64,000 bases of DNA from Pseudomonas extremaustralis (GCF_900102035.1 NZ_LT629689.1:3518001-3582000), one strand, 5' to 3'; counted from the first letter of the stretch, positions 33,811-43,482 are shown. The notes: a model not told the origin generated them from the sequence alone. Made by a program: numbers and translations.

Positions 33811-34314
33811 ATGCCGCCAATGGAACTGTCGGAAATCAGCGAAACTCAGGAGGGGATCAGGTATCTCACTCCTGAAGCGCTGATCTGGATCAACAAGCGT
33901 TTAATCCTCGCTCAGACTCCTGGCGAACCCATAGCGGTTATCAAGCCAAACGAACTGAGCTCATCTCAGCAGCGACCAGCACAGCATCGGTACTACACCG
34001 GCAATCAAGACATGTTCTGTCTGGCTGCACTGCTGATGCAAAGCCTTATCCAAAATCACCCATTTGCAAATGCCAACAAGCGAACCGCTGCGGCGGCCGG
34101 CTATATGTTTCTGTTGCTGAACGGGTATGAGCTGACGGCGCCAGGTGATGAGTTCGTAGAGATTATGGTTGGCGTCGCGCGCCACGAATATGATGAGGAA
34201 GATCTAGAGGATTGGCTCGCACATTGGTCTCGTCCTTTCGATGCTGGTGGCCTGAACGGACCTAGCGAATTTCTTGATATGTTTGGCCATATTGAAGCCA
34301 TGCCTGCTTGCTGA
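33811..34314 (+). CDS. Doc-like (Fic fold) toxin
   Basis: 167 aa from ATG 33811 (or 33820). The Fic/Doc motif HPFANANKRTA at about residues 72-82 fits HxFx(D/N)(A/G)NKR of Doc, a kinase that phosphorylates EF-Tu, rather than the HPFxxGNGR AMP-transferase type. Other Doc-family features are YLTPEALIWINKRLI near the start and AGYMFLLLNGYEL. It probably forms a toxin-antitoxin pair with the 56-aa gene just upstream, carried by the prophage. Confidence 0.75.
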   Translation: MPPMELSEISETQEGIRYLTPEALIWINKRLILAQTPGEPIAVIKPNELSSSQQRPAQHRYYTGNQDMFCLAALLMQSLIQNHPFANANKRTAAAAGYMFLLLNGYELTAPGDEFVEIMVGVARHEYDEEDLEDWLAHWSRPFDAGGLNGPSEFLDMFGHIEAMPAC

Positions 34315-34435
34315 TCCCTCCCACGACGTCCTGCCAACTGAATACAATCAACCTATCGCAGTAGTGATTTGATGGCGCATCGCTGGTAATGTCCGTGCCA
34401 CGTTCGCCGGCATTTAAAGGGATGGAGGCGGAAAT

Positions 34436-34475
34436 AGAAGCCCTGGAGTTGCGAACCTCCGGGGCTTTGCTTTTT
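34436..34475. terminator. Bidirectional terminator at end of prophage late operon
   Basis: GAAGCCCTGGAGTTGCG pairs with CCTCCGGGGCTT around a short loop, followed by TGCTTTTTG. It lies between the convergent Doc-like gene and the Rz gene. Confidence 0.65.
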
Positions 34476-34506
34476 GGCGTGCTAATTTTTTGACCTCGGA
34501 TGTAGG

Positions 34507-35016
34507 TCAGCGAGCTATCGCCCTAACATAAGCCTGGCACGCCCGCAGCGCGATCAGTCCTTGGTCGCCGGCGTCGGTGATGGCGATAATTCGTTGAGCA
34601 TGCGCTGGGTCAAGTTGGGCTCGCGCGGCTCCATGAACCACGCCGACGGCGCCGGGGGAGGAAGGCACGTTGCTGCCACTGGCTGTATCCGCGGCGTCGA
34701 GAAGGACTGACAGCCGGACATCAGAAGTAGCAAGGCGATCGCGCAAAACAGCCTGGTTGCGTTGGGCATCGGATAATTCCTTGGTGTGTTGTTGGTCCTG
34801 GCCAGCGAGCTGCTGCTCCAGGGCCAGGCGCTTGTCGGTCTCGGTGCGCGCTTGGGCGGCGGCGGCATTGGTGATTTCCGCCAGGTCATCCTTGTGCAGG
34901 CCGGCCTGCTCGGCGAGCTTCTCGCCCATCCGCCAGTCCTGCACCTGCCAGGCGCCGGCGGCGCTGATAACCATCGCCAGCAGGATCGCGCCCAGGATCT
35001 GCCCGGGAGTCATCAT
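34507..35016 (-). CDS. Rz: Rz-like i-spanin
   Basis: 169 aa, ATG at 35016 (or 35013). One N-terminal signal-anchor (ILGAILLAMVISAAGAW), then a long alanine/glutamine-rich coiled coil (TETDKRLALEQQLAGQDQQH). Inner-membrane spanin subunits join with Rz1 to fuse inner and outer membranes in the last step of lysis. Rz1 is encoded inside it in another frame. Confidence 0.85.
   Translation of the reverse strand: MMTPGQILGAILLAMVISAAGAWQVQDWRMGEKLAEQAGLHKDDLAEITNAAAAQARTETDKRLALEQQLAGQDQQHTKELSDAQRNQAVLRDRLATSDVRLSVLLDAADTASGSNVPSSPGAVGVVHGAARAQLDPAHAQRIIAITDAGDQGLIALRACQAYVRAIAR
34554..34769 (-). CDS. Rz1: Rz1-like o-spanin lipoprotein (embedded)
   Basis: 71 aa from ATG 34769, in a different frame fully inside Rz. 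Signal peptide with lipobox LLMSGC (Cys19), then a proline-rich part (CLPPPAPSAWFMEP) typical of Rz1. The nested layout is as in lambda. Confidence 0.8.
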   Translation of the reverse strand: MPNATRLFCAIALLLLMSGCQSFSTPRIQPVAATCLPPPAPSAWFMEPREPNLTQRMLNELSPSPTPATKD

Positions 35017-35420
35017 TGCTCATCCTCCCAGTCAGGCAGGTCAACGGTCTGGCCGGCCAGCTTATGCGTGCAGTCGCCCAGATACTGGATACGACCATTG
35101 GTGACGAATGAGTGGCAGACCTTGCCGAAGCGGCTGGCAAAAACTGCCTCTCTTCCACCCTTGGCATAGATAGCGTCGTATTCAGCCTCATCCTCAGGCG
35201 TCATTACACTGCGCCCGTCAGGGGCGGCCGTGGTTCGAACCAGCACCGACGGCGTGAAGGTAGGTGCCTCGGCGTTGCCGTTGTAACCCCAGCGCGGGCC
35301 AGGCCCATTTCCAGTTGAGATGCCGTGCACCATGTCGCAACCCGGGCACTGGAAGAAGAGATCTCCCTCCTTGGCCTGAGCCAGCACTCGCGACAACCTG
35401 GTGAATCCCGTGCCGCTCAT
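35013..35420 (-). CDS. DUF6527-like phage protein, 135 aa
   Basis: Start ATG 35420 overlaps the endolysin stop. CPGC at about residues 25-28 plus late Cys residues (VCHSF, LGDCTHKL) could bind a metal. The CHSFVTNGRIQYLGDCTHK block is shared by many Pseudomonas phage lysis cassettes, often misnamed ammonia monooxygenase. Function unknown. Confidence 0.7.
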   Translation of the reverse strand: MSGTGFTRLSRVLAQAKEGDLFFQCPGCDMVHGISTGNGPGPRWGYNGNAEAPTFTPSVLVRTTAAPDGRSVMTPEDEAEYDAIYAKGGREAVFASRFGKVCHSFVTNGRIQYLGDCTHKLAGQTVDLPDWEDEQ

Positions 35421-35950
35421 GCCAGCACCTTCAAGGCGTTGTCATACAGCGCCTGCCGATCAGCCAGGCCGTTCAGCCCCCCATTGATGCGGCGGGTGAT
35501 TCTCACGAAATCACCCTGGTCCGCCAGCGTGTTCAGCCCTTTCGTAGACCAGAACCACGCCGCAGACATCGCGGCGTGCTGTGGCTGCTCAAGCAGTTCC
35601 GGCTTGCTGAGCAGGTCCAGGCCCAGGGCTTCACCGCACGCGGCGTAGTTGGCTCGACCGGTGATCTGGATCAGGCCACGGCCACGATACTTGGAGCCGT
35701 CGCCCTTCACGGTGTTGCCCAGATCGGCACGCCCTTCATAGCCGGCCTGCTGCGCCGTAGGCCCCCAGATCTCGCGCACCAGCCGCAACTGGCCCGACTC
35801 GTGCCCGACCTGGGCGATGAATGCTGCCGCACGCGGCGTGCCGACGATGCCGTAACGGTTCATGGCCGTGTTCAGGACGGGAACGAAAACGCCGGCATTG
35901 CGGCAGGCGTTCGGGAGAATCTGCAGCAGTTGCTGCTCAGTGATAGGCAT
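35417..35950 (-). CDS. Prophage endolysin, glycoside hydrolase 19 type
   Basis: 177 aa. AAAFIAQVGHESGQL with the catalytic Glu, YRGRGLIQITGRANY and NGGLNGLADRQ mark a GH19 lysozyme. It is a paralogue of the tailocin enzyme at 27826. No signal peptide or anchor, so it needs a holin, probably the lambda-type one at 58678. Confidence 0.9.
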   Translation of the reverse strand: MPITEQQLLQILPNACRNAGVFVPVLNTAMNRYGIVGTPRAAAFIAQVGHESGQLRLVREIWGPTAQQAGYEGRADLGNTVKGDGSKYRGRGLIQITGRANYAACGEALGLDLLSKPELLEQPQHAAMSAAWFWSTKGLNTLADQGDFVRITRRINGGLNGLADRQALYDNALKVLA

Positions 35951-36007
35951 GGCTTTCTCCAGGCAAAAATAAACCCGCTCATGGCGGGTGGTGGTGTTCA
36001 GGTGCTA

Positions 36008-36394
36008 TCAGGCGGGAGCTACGGGACGCTTGGTGCTGTCGGGGAAATCAGGGTTGTCGGCGGTCCACTTGCGTAGCGCCAGCCAATACTTCTGCCACTG
36101 TTGGGCTGTTCCGGGAATTCCGTCCTCGCCGTACTCGATGGCAGTCACATTCTGCTGCGCCCTGGGCATTTCAGAATCGCGCCACGCGGCCTCAATCGGC
36201 GCCTGCAATTCCTGCCAGCTCGGCCCAGGGATAGGAACCAGCACCGGGCCCTGCGTGAGCGGATCAAGCTCAATTGTATTTCCCTGGCCCCGACCATCCA
36301 GAAGCTCACCGTAATACTCATCGGTAAGCACCCAGTAGCTTGGTGGCTCGGTATCCTGGGACTGAAACGTCATCGTTTGTGCGTCGAAGAACAT
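36008..36394 (-). CDS. Tail fibre assembly-like protein, 128 aa
   Basis: ATG 36394 (MFFDAQTMTF), 3 bp after the tail-fibre stop. Contains YYGELLDGRGQGNTIE, then QAPIEAAWRDSEM and WQKYWLALRKW, as in Pseudomonas tail-fibre assembly chaperones, which help the fibre fold. Not part of the virion in related phages. Confidence 0.65.
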   Translation of the reverse strand: MFFDAQTMTFQSQDTEPPSYWVLTDEYYGELLDGRGQGNTIELDPLTQGPVLVPIPGPSWQELQAPIEAAWRDSEMPRAQQNVTAIEYGEDGIPGTAQQWQKYWLALRKWTADNPDFPDSTKRPVAPA

Positions 36395-36396
36395 GG

Positions 36397-38154
36397 CTAA
36401 ACCCCTTCTGCCCACCAATTGAAATTAAGCGGTGTCGCTGATTGGCCGCTAGCGATCCGGAACTGGGAAACGCTTTCTGGCCGGCCGGTACTATTAGCTT
36501 CCGCCGCCCCAGCTCGACCGCTTTGATTTGGGGTAAAGCCAAAACTCCGCACTGCCGTGATGAAGGGTGTATTGAATGAAAAAACCGTCCCAGCCGTACC
36601 AGTGCTAGACACGCTGACAACCCCCCATTGCTTGATCGTCCCGTCGGAATATTTTGCCCACCCATTTAGGTCGGTCCCGCCCATGCTGACAACGGAAAGC
36701 TTTCCCGCGATCAGGGCTGATTGGTTCGAAACAGTGGTAGCTAGCGCCGTCACGTCTACAGCGCCGGGGTTTACGGACTTTCCTGCTCCAACAGTGCACC
36801 AGATGACCGTCTCGCCGGGGCCGCGCGTTTCAGCCCCTACGCGAGGCGTACCATTGACCCCATCGGCGACCTGTCGGCCGGTAGTTGCGACATAACCAGC
36901 ACCAAATGCCGTCCCGTTAATGCTTTGGGAGTAGAGCTTGTCCGCGATGAACAAGAACTCCGGGTCCATTGACGCGGGTCTGGTTGCATTAGTGGAAGCC
37001 GTCACAATTGTAGCGTGACGCATCCCCTGCACCTGATCCGCCTGATGCAACCCGGGTGAGCCCGCCGAATTTTTCCCATCGCCGCGCAGGAACATTGCCG
37101 CAAGGGTGTTTCCGTCTGCGTGCTTCGCATTGGTATCTGGCATGCGGAACGTGGTCGTGCCATTACCGCTGGAATACTTACCGCGCTGATCATACGGCGC
37201 AGCCAGCCACACCGCGTCGGTCACTGCTGTTGCCGAGACCAGGGCCCAAAGGTCTGGCCAATCAGCCCGATTGAGCAACTGCCCATCACGGGTAATCCAT
37301 CCGGCCGGTAGCGTCGTGCGTGAAACGGACCATGGCACGAGCGAGCCAACTGGCAAGCCTGCGCCCGCCTCCTTGTACGCCCCTCCAGCGGTTAGGAACT
37401 TATCCTGGTCGCCTGGCGCTCCCGGCGGAACAAGCCCCTTCTTGCCCGCCGTGGTCGCCGTCGCGCCAACCATCGGCGCAATGCCCTGCCGCAACCTGTC
37501 GAAGCCATCCGCGGTGAGCGCGCCCAGAGACGTGATGTCATTGTTGTCACCACTGGCGGCCTTGCCGAGCGTGACCTCCTCAGCGTGTTCAGCAGATGCT
37601 GCCGCAGCTGATGCAGATGCTGCGGCCGCCTGCTCCGATTGAATGATGGAGGTCTTGGCCGTCTCTGCTCGATCAGCCGCCGCGGCGGATGCCTGGGCAG
37701 ATAAACCGCTTTGCTGAGCCGCCAGCTGCGCGGCATTCTTGTTCTCCGCAGATGCATCAGCCGCCGCGCTTGCGATGCCGGCCTGCTCGGCGGCCACCGT
37801 CTTGGATTGCCCTGCCGATGCGGCAGCCTCTGTCGCGGCCGCCACCTGATCCTGCATATCAGCAACACCGCTGGCAATCACCTGGGTAGCCGCCCGAAGG
37901 GCATCAGCCGAGTCCTTGACGTATCCCTGCATCGGCGCAAGCGAGTAACCGCCTGCTGCCAGAGTGGTGCCCTGGTAATTCGGTGCGATCGACAATGCCG
38001 TGTCGCTGGCAATGTTGGTGACTTCGTACCACTCACCGTCAGGACCACGGAACGCATCGCCAACGCGCGAATTCGCAATGAAGGATGTTCCCGTGCCAAT
38101 CACGGCATTGCTGCCAGCCGTCACAGCAACTGTTCCTGTTTTGTACCAGGTCAT
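36397..38154 (-). CDS. Tail fibre protein
   Basis: ATG 38154 (MTWYKTGTVAVTAGSN) follows GGAGA; 585 aa. Order: N-terminal tail-binding part; an Ala-rich coiled coil from about 110 to 210; a collar-like domain LVPWSVSRTTLPAGWITRDG; a central DTNAKHADGNTLAAMFLRGDG part; and a beta-rich C-terminal knob (SDGTIKQWGVVSVSSTGTAG...FNWWAEGV) that should bind the host receptor. Confidence 0.85.
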   Translation of the reverse strand: MTWYKTGTVAVTAGSNAVIGTGTSFIANSRVGDAFRGPDGEWYEVTNIASDTALSIAPNYQGTTLAAGGYSLAPMQGYVKDSADALRAATQVIASGVADMQDQVAAATEAAASAGQSKTVAAEQAGIASAAADASAENKNAAQLAAQQSGLSAQASAAAADRAETAKTSIIQSEQAAAASASAAAASAEHAEEVTLGKAASGDNNDITSLGALTADGFDRLRQGIAPMVGATATTAGKKGLVPPGAPGDQDKFLTAGGAYKEAGAGLPVGSLVPWSVSRTTLPAGWITRDGQLLNRADWPDLWALVSATAVTDAVWLAAPYDQRGKYSSGNGTTTFRMPDTNAKHADGNTLAAMFLRGDGKNSAGSPGLHQADQVQGMRHATIVTASTNATRPASMDPEFLFIADKLYSQSINGTAFGAGYVATTGRQVADGVNGTPRVGAETRGPGETVIWCTVGAGKSVNPGAVDVTALATTVSNQSALIAGKLSVVSMGGTDLNGWAKYSDGTIKQWGVVSVSSTGTAGTVFSFNTPFITAVRSFGFTPNQSGRAGAAEANSTGRPESVSQFRIASGQSATPLNFNWWAEGV

Positions 38155-38217
38155 ATTTTCTCCAGGCGATAAAAAACCGCACATGGCGGCTATCGGTCTC
38201 TAATCGTTTTCCAGCAG

Positions 38218-38871
38218 TTAAGAAATCGGCTTGGCAAATACAACAGGCGTATAGTATGAAGTTGAGATATCAACCCCGACAACTTGCATAACAAGCCTAT
38301 CATTACCATAGTCCCACACGGCATATTGATTTCCCTGCCGAGATGTAAGACCTGCAATATCCATTGCAATATTATTAAGGAGCATATAGTCACCAGAACC
38401 AAGTGGGCTATATGCTGTCCAGCTAAGTCTTGATGTACCTTGCCCTGTTGGGGACGAACCTAAATATGACCAGCCTGTAATCGTTCTTGTGAACTGAGCG
38501 CAGGCCGTACCACTATCAAACAGCAGTTTTGAATTACCATCCCATAATCTTAGCCCGAAGGTGGCTATCTCCTTGGATTGAAAAGCGGCAGCAAACCAGT
38601 TCCCAGAGGTTCCAACTCCGGCTATGCCGGTGAACGAAAATCCGGTCCAGGCTCCAGGGCCTCCCGATAGCTTGCAGAAACACAGTGTGTTTGACTGGCC
38701 TGGCCTCACGAAAACAAGCGGTGGCTCTTGGGTAGTGATTACGAACGGGAACGACGCCCCCGCGCCACCGACCCCGCTATATGTGCCGCTTGCTAAAACG
38801 ACAAGCCTGGAAAATTCCGAGTCAAGCGTTACAACGTCATTATTATTTGTAAAGGTTAGCCCGTAAGACAT
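38218..38871 (-). CDS. Putative tail accessory protein, 217 aa
   Basis: MSYGLTFTNNNDVVTLDSEF; beta-rich and Gly/Ser-rich, no signal peptide. Base content is visibly richer in A+T than the neighbouring tail genes. It lies between gpJ and the tail fibre and may be a receptor-binding or decoration protein. No family recognised. Confidence 0.5.
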   Translation of the reverse strand: MSYGLTFTNNNDVVTLDSEFSRLVVLASGTYSGVGGAGASFPFVITTQEPPLVFVRPGQSNTLCFCKLSGGPGAWTGFSFTGIAGVGTSGNWFAAAFQSKEIATFGLRLWDGNSKLLFDSGTACAQFTRTITGWSYLGSSPTGQGTSRLSWTAYSPLGSGDYMLLNNIAMDIAGLTSRQGNQYAVWDYGNDRLVMQVVGVDISTSYYTPVVFAKPIS

Positions 38872-39212
38872 TACCGATACCTCATAACAATAAGTCTCTG
38901 CGGAGCCAAGCCGAGAGATGACCCGGATGGTGCGCCAGGCTGCCCGAAATATATTGTCACTCCGCCAGAAGACAATATAGGGATATATTGGATAGCATAC
39001 ATACTTGTGCCGCCGGTATCATAGTTTGCAATTGGGACGCAGACAGCAGAATGGGTGGAAGGATCGACGCCCGGTATAGATATATACCTTGTATATCCCG
39101 GACTTGGTTGACCTGATTGAACTACCGCTGAATATATAACCCTTACTGTAAAGGAGTTCTCATCCAACTCAAGGGAGCCGGTCGGCCCCCATATTCTCAT
39201 TCCGAAGCTCAT
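38871..39212 (-). CDS. Putative tail accessory protein, 113 aa
   Basis: MSFGMRIWGPTGSLELDENS start resembles the start of the 217-aa neighbour (MS.G...), and both are beta-rich. The stop touches the neighbour's start, and its own start overlaps the gpJ stop (ATGA). A+T-rich like the neighbour. Likely co-transferred pair. Confidence 0.5.
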   Translation of the reverse strand: MSFGMRIWGPTGSLELDENSFTVRVIYSAVVQSGQPSPGYTRYISIPGVDPSTHSAVCVPIANYDTGGTSMYAIQYIPILSSGGVTIYFGQPGAPSGSSLGLAPQRLIVMRYR

Positions 39213-42200
39213 GCCGTCAGATCCCCGAGTTGCACTCGCTTGACATTGTTTTCGTCGTAGACCTTGATCGCCCGGTTGGTCATCGTCAGGCGCCCGCCAC
39301 CAGGTGCCGGCCCGTTGAACTCCAGATTCCCCGCTTTATCAAGGCGCCATCCCTGTACACCGGCGACGTAGTTGTCCGATTCCAGCGCCTGCCCGATCTT
39401 GAGCATGGTGATACTGCCGTCCTGGATGAAGGTAGAGCGCATGAAGACCTGACCGTTATCCACCGTGAACGGCGTGAATGCCTGTCCGCCGGACAGCGTG
39501 CTGACGATGGAGAAGCGATCAGCGCTCACCAGGAACTGACTCTGAAGTACGCCCTCCTCATCCTGCTCAATACCCAGTCCAAACCCGGCAGCGACCAGCT
39601 GGCCGTCAGCATTCACCTGCATCTTCACGGAGTACATCGTGGAGAACTTGCCGTCGGTGTCGGCCTGGGCCTGGCTCACGACCTGGACGGCCGCAGAGGT
39701 TTCACCGATCTCAGCCCTGACCTGCTGGATGGCCTGCGAAGTAGCCTCTCGGTCGGTGACCACCACGCTTTCGAGTTCGCTCACCGAGCCGCTTACCTCG
39801 CCCACCTCGGCGGTGAGTTCGGTCTGCCGTTGCACCATGGCTGCGTTCTGCGAGGCCCGCGTCTTCACCTCCTGTGCGAAGCTCGCCGATGCGTTATAGC
39901 CCTGGAGTGCGTCAGCGAGATCGCCCTCTCCTGTATCGTCCCGGTACGCCGACTGCAACGCCTGGAGGCTCGACGCCTGGGCCATGACCGCACCGTCGAG
40001 CTCGGTGATGATGGTGGTGTTGATCTCAACCTGGCGCGCCAGTCCGTTGGCAGTGACAAGCACCTGGCCCACGTCCACCCAGTACGCAGCGTTCGGCGGC
40101 GAAGTATCGACCGGCACTAACTGCGTGGCCTGGTAGATCCGCTTGCCAACCACCACCAGGTCGCCTTCGAGGTAGACAGACTCAGGGTCGTAGGCCGACA
40201 GCCCATCAAGCGCATCAATCTGCGCCTGCAAGCCTGGGATCTTATCGATCTCGTCATTGATGTCCTGGCCCAGCTCCGTGCGGCCTATCTGTCCAGCGAT
40301 CAGCTCCAACACCGGTGCCGCGTCGGCGCTGGCCTGGCCCATCACGCCATTGCCGTGCGGGTAGAACGGGCCAACGTTGCCGGTGCGGTCCACGAGACGC
40401 GCCCAGAAGAAGAACTGCGCTCCAGCCTTGAGGGCCTGCATACTGTAATCAGCCTGCGGATACGCCAGGTCGGCTAGCTTGGTCGCCGCCGCCAGGTCAT
40501 TTGCCGGGCCATACCACAGCTCGGTGCGCTGGGTGTCTTCGGCGCCAGCAGGAAAGCCCCACTTGATGCCGATGCCGAACAGTTCGCTGGTGGTGGACAG
40601 GAACGCCACCGCCGGCGGCAGGCCGACCTTCCCTTCCAGGTTGGTCAGGGCTGAGGCCGTCGGAATCGAGGAAACGTTGAGCGCGCTGACCGCTCGCACC
40701 CTGGCCATATACTGCCCGGAGTAGATTCCGCGCACGTCCACCATCAGTTCGGCGGTGCGTGGCACGGTGATCCACTCCCTTGCACCCCACTTCCATTCAA
40801 CGTCATAAGCAACAGCACCCGGTGCTGCGTCCCAGGCAATGGACATGACCGTCACAGCAATACCCTGCTCAATCACCACGTTCTGGCTGAGCATCACGCG
40901 AGCCGGCGCTTCCTGGCTGCCAGCGGGAATACCGGTGATCGGCCTAATGTCGACCACGGCGCCGTTGTCGATCGCGTCAAACTTGCTCGGGTCATGCTGG
41001 ATAACTTCGAATTGGAACTGGTGCCACTCCGGGCGCGTCACGTTGCGGACGTAGAACTGCATCAGCTTCAGGTCTTCATAATCCAGAATCCACCCGGCTT
41101 CCGCCTGAGGCTGTTCGCTGAAATCAGCCATCAGCGTCACGTCTCGGCCAGAGACCGACTTGACCACGCGGCCCTCTGACTTTCCGCTTGGCAGGTTGAC
41201 CATCAGCCGCGCGCCCACCGGTACTACGGTATCGCGGTCCAGCGTGACCACGCGGCCAGCCGCCGCCGATATCCTGCCGCCGTTGTTGCGTCCAACCAGC
41301 ATGGGGTCGGCCACAGCGATCACTTGTCCAGGCTTGGGGATATCCCCGTCGAGCCCTACACGAAAGACGGCACCCTGGGTTTGCAGTTTTTCTGTGAGCG
41401 CCGCCCACTGCCCGGCGCGCTGGGCCTGGCCCAGGGATGTGCAGCCAATGGCGTCAATCGATGTTTCGCGCACAATCCCGCCAAGCTCGACCATGGCCTC
41501 ATCGTCGAAGACCGGCTCCTTGTCCGTCTCGAAGCCCTGATCTGGATTGTCCCAGGACACCGTATAAAGGCTGTGCCGGTCGCGGGCGCGGGTGCCTTCG
41601 TACTTGATGGCTCCCGAGTTTAGGATCTGCGTTTGGTTGTAGGTGTAGACCGGATCACCCGGCATATCGGCGTTTACCACGATCTGGCTGCCGTCCCAGT
41701 AGGCCAAGCCGTGAAAGATTGAGGCTAGGTCCTGCAGCACTGCGTAGGCCTCGGCCTGCTTCTGGAAGTAAAGGTTGCAGGTGAACCGAGGCTCTTGCCC
41801 CCCTTTGCCGTCAGGAATCATCTGATCGCAGTACTGCGCAATGCGGTACAGCGCCCAGCGATCAATCATGGTCGCATCGATTCGGTCGCCCAGGCCGTAA
41901 TAGGGATGAAGCACCAAGTCATAGAAAATGAATGCTGGGTTGTTGGTGTAGGCCTCCTTGAAGGTGCCGTCCCAAATCCCGTTACTTGTGCCGGTCCCTG
42001 CTGTGGCGTACGTACGAGTGGCTGCGTCGTAGTTGGCTGGGACACGGATGATGCGCCCGCGCATCAGCACGGCAATCTTGGCGATATCGCCACCAAAGGT
42101 CTGCGCGTCGTACTCAATGCATCCTACCGACGTCAGCGGATATTCCTGATCGCTGTCCACAACCTCGGCGATGGCCTTGACGATCATCTGATCAACTACC

Positions 42201-42841
42201 AGGTCGGAGTTGGCGTTCGGAGTCAGCCGGCGAACCCGGATGGTCCAGCGGCTACCGGCCGGCAACTCGATGCGGTGGGCACGCTCGTACTCGGTGACGT
42301 TTTTGCGGTCCACAGCAGAGGCCAGCACCTGCACGTACGGCCCATTGTCGGTGGAGATGTCCACCGCATAATCGATACGGACGCCACTGATGTTGCCCGA
42401 GGAATCCTGGCTGCGCAGAGCCGGCCAGCTGAGACGCAGACGAACAGCATCGATCACCGAGTTGGTGATGGTGTGAAGCCATGGCGTGCCGTAGACAAGT
42501 TCAGTCTTGACGTCGATTTCGTTGCTTGATTCGGCGATTCCCTCGAGGCGAGTTTGGTTCAACTCACCGGGACGGAACTGCCATTTCACCGTGGGATAGT
42601 TGATCGTGCCGTCGGGAGCCTGCACGGGGGTGCCGTTCAGCTTTACGGAGCGCAGCCCATCAACCGGACCAACAATGGGGCCCCAGCTCCAGAGGTAGGT
42701 GATTCGCGCGGTGGAGATCGATGGCACACTATTGGAGGCGATGCTCGGCTGCTTCTGCTTGGCCTGGCCGCCCTTTCCGCCAATTACGGCCCGGCGCTTA
42801 CGAGGTGCTGCGCGGCACGCCTTCTTTGCTACTGCGCTCAT
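39209..42841 (-). CDS. Central tail fibre / host specificity protein J
   Basis: ATG 42841 (MSAVAKKACRAAPRKRR) follows GGAGGG; 1210 aa, as lambda gpJ (1132). Contains FGGDIAKIAVLMRGRIIRVP, RFTCNLYFQKQAEAYAVLQD, fibronectin-III-like repeats at about 670-870 and a C-terminal coiled coil (SVSELESVVVTDREATSQAI) ending in DUF1983-like sequence. It forms the tail tip and contacts the host receptor. Confidence 0.92.
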   Translation of the reverse strand: MSAVAKKACRAAPRKRRAVIGGKGGQAKQKQPSIASNSVPSISTARITYLWSWGPIVGPVDGLRSVKLNGTPVQAPDGTINYPTVKWQFRPGELNQTRLEGIAESSNEIDVKTELVYGTPWLHTITNSVIDAVRLRLSWPALRSQDSSGNISGVRIDYAVDISTDNGPYVQVLASAVDRKNVTEYERAHRIELPAGSRWTIRVRRLTPNANSDLVVDQMIVKAIAEVVDSDQEYPLTSVGCIEYDAQTFGGDIAKIAVLMRGRIIRVPANYDAATRTYATAGTGTSNGIWDGTFKEAYTNNPAFIFYDLVLHPYYGLGDRIDATMIDRWALYRIAQYCDQMIPDGKGGQEPRFTCNLYFQKQAEAYAVLQDLASIFHGLAYWDGSQIVVNADMPGDPVYTYNQTQILNSGAIKYEGTRARDRHSLYTVSWDNPDQGFETDKEPVFDDEAMVELGGIVRETSIDAIGCTSLGQAQRAGQWAALTEKLQTQGAVFRVGLDGDIPKPGQVIAVADPMLVGRNNGGRISAAAGRVVTLDRDTVVPVGARLMVNLPSGKSEGRVVKSVSGRDVTLMADFSEQPQAEAGWILDYEDLKLMQFYVRNVTRPEWHQFQFEVIQHDPSKFDAIDNGAVVDIRPITGIPAGSQEAPARVMLSQNVVIEQGIAVTVMSIAWDAAPGAVAYDVEWKWGAREWITVPRTAELMVDVRGIYSGQYMARVRAVSALNVSSIPTASALTNLEGKVGLPPAVAFLSTTSELFGIGIKWGFPAGAEDTQRTELWYGPANDLAAATKLADLAYPQADYSMQALKAGAQFFFWARLVDRTGNVGPFYPHGNGVMGQASADAAPVLELIAGQIGRTELGQDINDEIDKIPGLQAQIDALDGLSAYDPESVYLEGDLVVVGKRIYQATQLVPVDTSPPNAAYWVDVGQVLVTANGLARQVEINTTIITELDGAVMAQASSLQALQSAYRDDTGEGDLADALQGYNASASFAQEVKTRASQNAAMVQRQTELTAEVGEVSGSVSELESVVVTDREATSQAIQQVRAEIGETSAAVQVVSQAQADTDGKFSTMYSVKMQVNADGQLVAAGFGLGIEQDEEGVLQSQFLVSADRFSIVSTLSGGQAFTPFTVDNGQVFMRSTFIQDGSITMLKIGQALESDNYVAGVQGWRLDKAGNLEFNGPAPGGGRLTMTNRAIKVYDENNVKRVQLGDLTA

Positions 42842-42894
42842 GCGCCCTCCAGAATGCAAAAACCCGCCGAAGCGGGTTTGTTGTGGTAACTGAA

Positions 42895-43482
42895 TCAGAT
42901 GTTGTCTTGGGTGTAGATCCCGCCAGACTCGACTGCCCCGCCGATCTCGCGCTCGCCGTAAAGCAGTGGGTACGGGTTGCCCTGCGCAATAGTCGTCACC
43001 GCCCCACCGAAGCCGTAGCTGGGGTTGTTGCCGTCGTCGTTCTTGCCTTCAGCATTGGCTTTTGTTGTAGGGGATAGCATCTGCACTACACCACCTAAGC
43101 CAACAGCGGCACCCGCGGCGAGCAGCCCCATACCGAGCGTGGTCGTACTGCCACCAGAAACCAGGCCCGCGACAATCAACACCACACCTAGCAGGGTCTG
43201 AAACATGCCCGCCTGTTTGCTCCCCTGAATGATCGGCTGAATACGAATGTCACCTTCGGTACGCCCGACCAGCTCGAGCTCTTGCTCGCTAACGTTGCGC
43301 TCGTCGACGAACACCGCGAAGACCATGCCGCGCTCGTGCGCTGTTCGCATGAACTTCTCAAAGCCCGGCTTCATCGCGCACAGTGCCGCTGTGGCGTCGT
43401 GAATGCCGTACAGGTCGAGCCGGTACTCCCTGCCAAACTTCTTGCCCAGCACGCCGCCGAGCTTGATGGTACGCATGGTCAT
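42895..43482 (-). CDS. Tail assembly protein I
   Basis: 195 aa from ATG 43482 overlapping the gpK stop (ATGA). N-terminal small beta domain (MRTIKLGGVLGKKFG), then a hydrophobic GMFQTLLGVVLIVAGLVSGG hairpin and a C-terminal GNPYPLLYGEREIGGAVESG, matching lambda gpI. Needed for tail tip assembly. Confidence 0.88.
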   Translation of the reverse strand: MTMRTIKLGGVLGKKFGREYRLDLYGIHDATAALCAMKPGFEKFMRTAHERGMVFAVFVDERNVSEQELELVGRTEGDIRIQPIIQGSKQAGMFQTLLGVVLIVAGLVSGGSTTTLGMGLLAAGAAVGLGGVVQMLSPTTKANAEGKNDDGNNPSYGFGGAVTTIAQGNPYPLLYGEREIGGAVESGGIYTQDNI

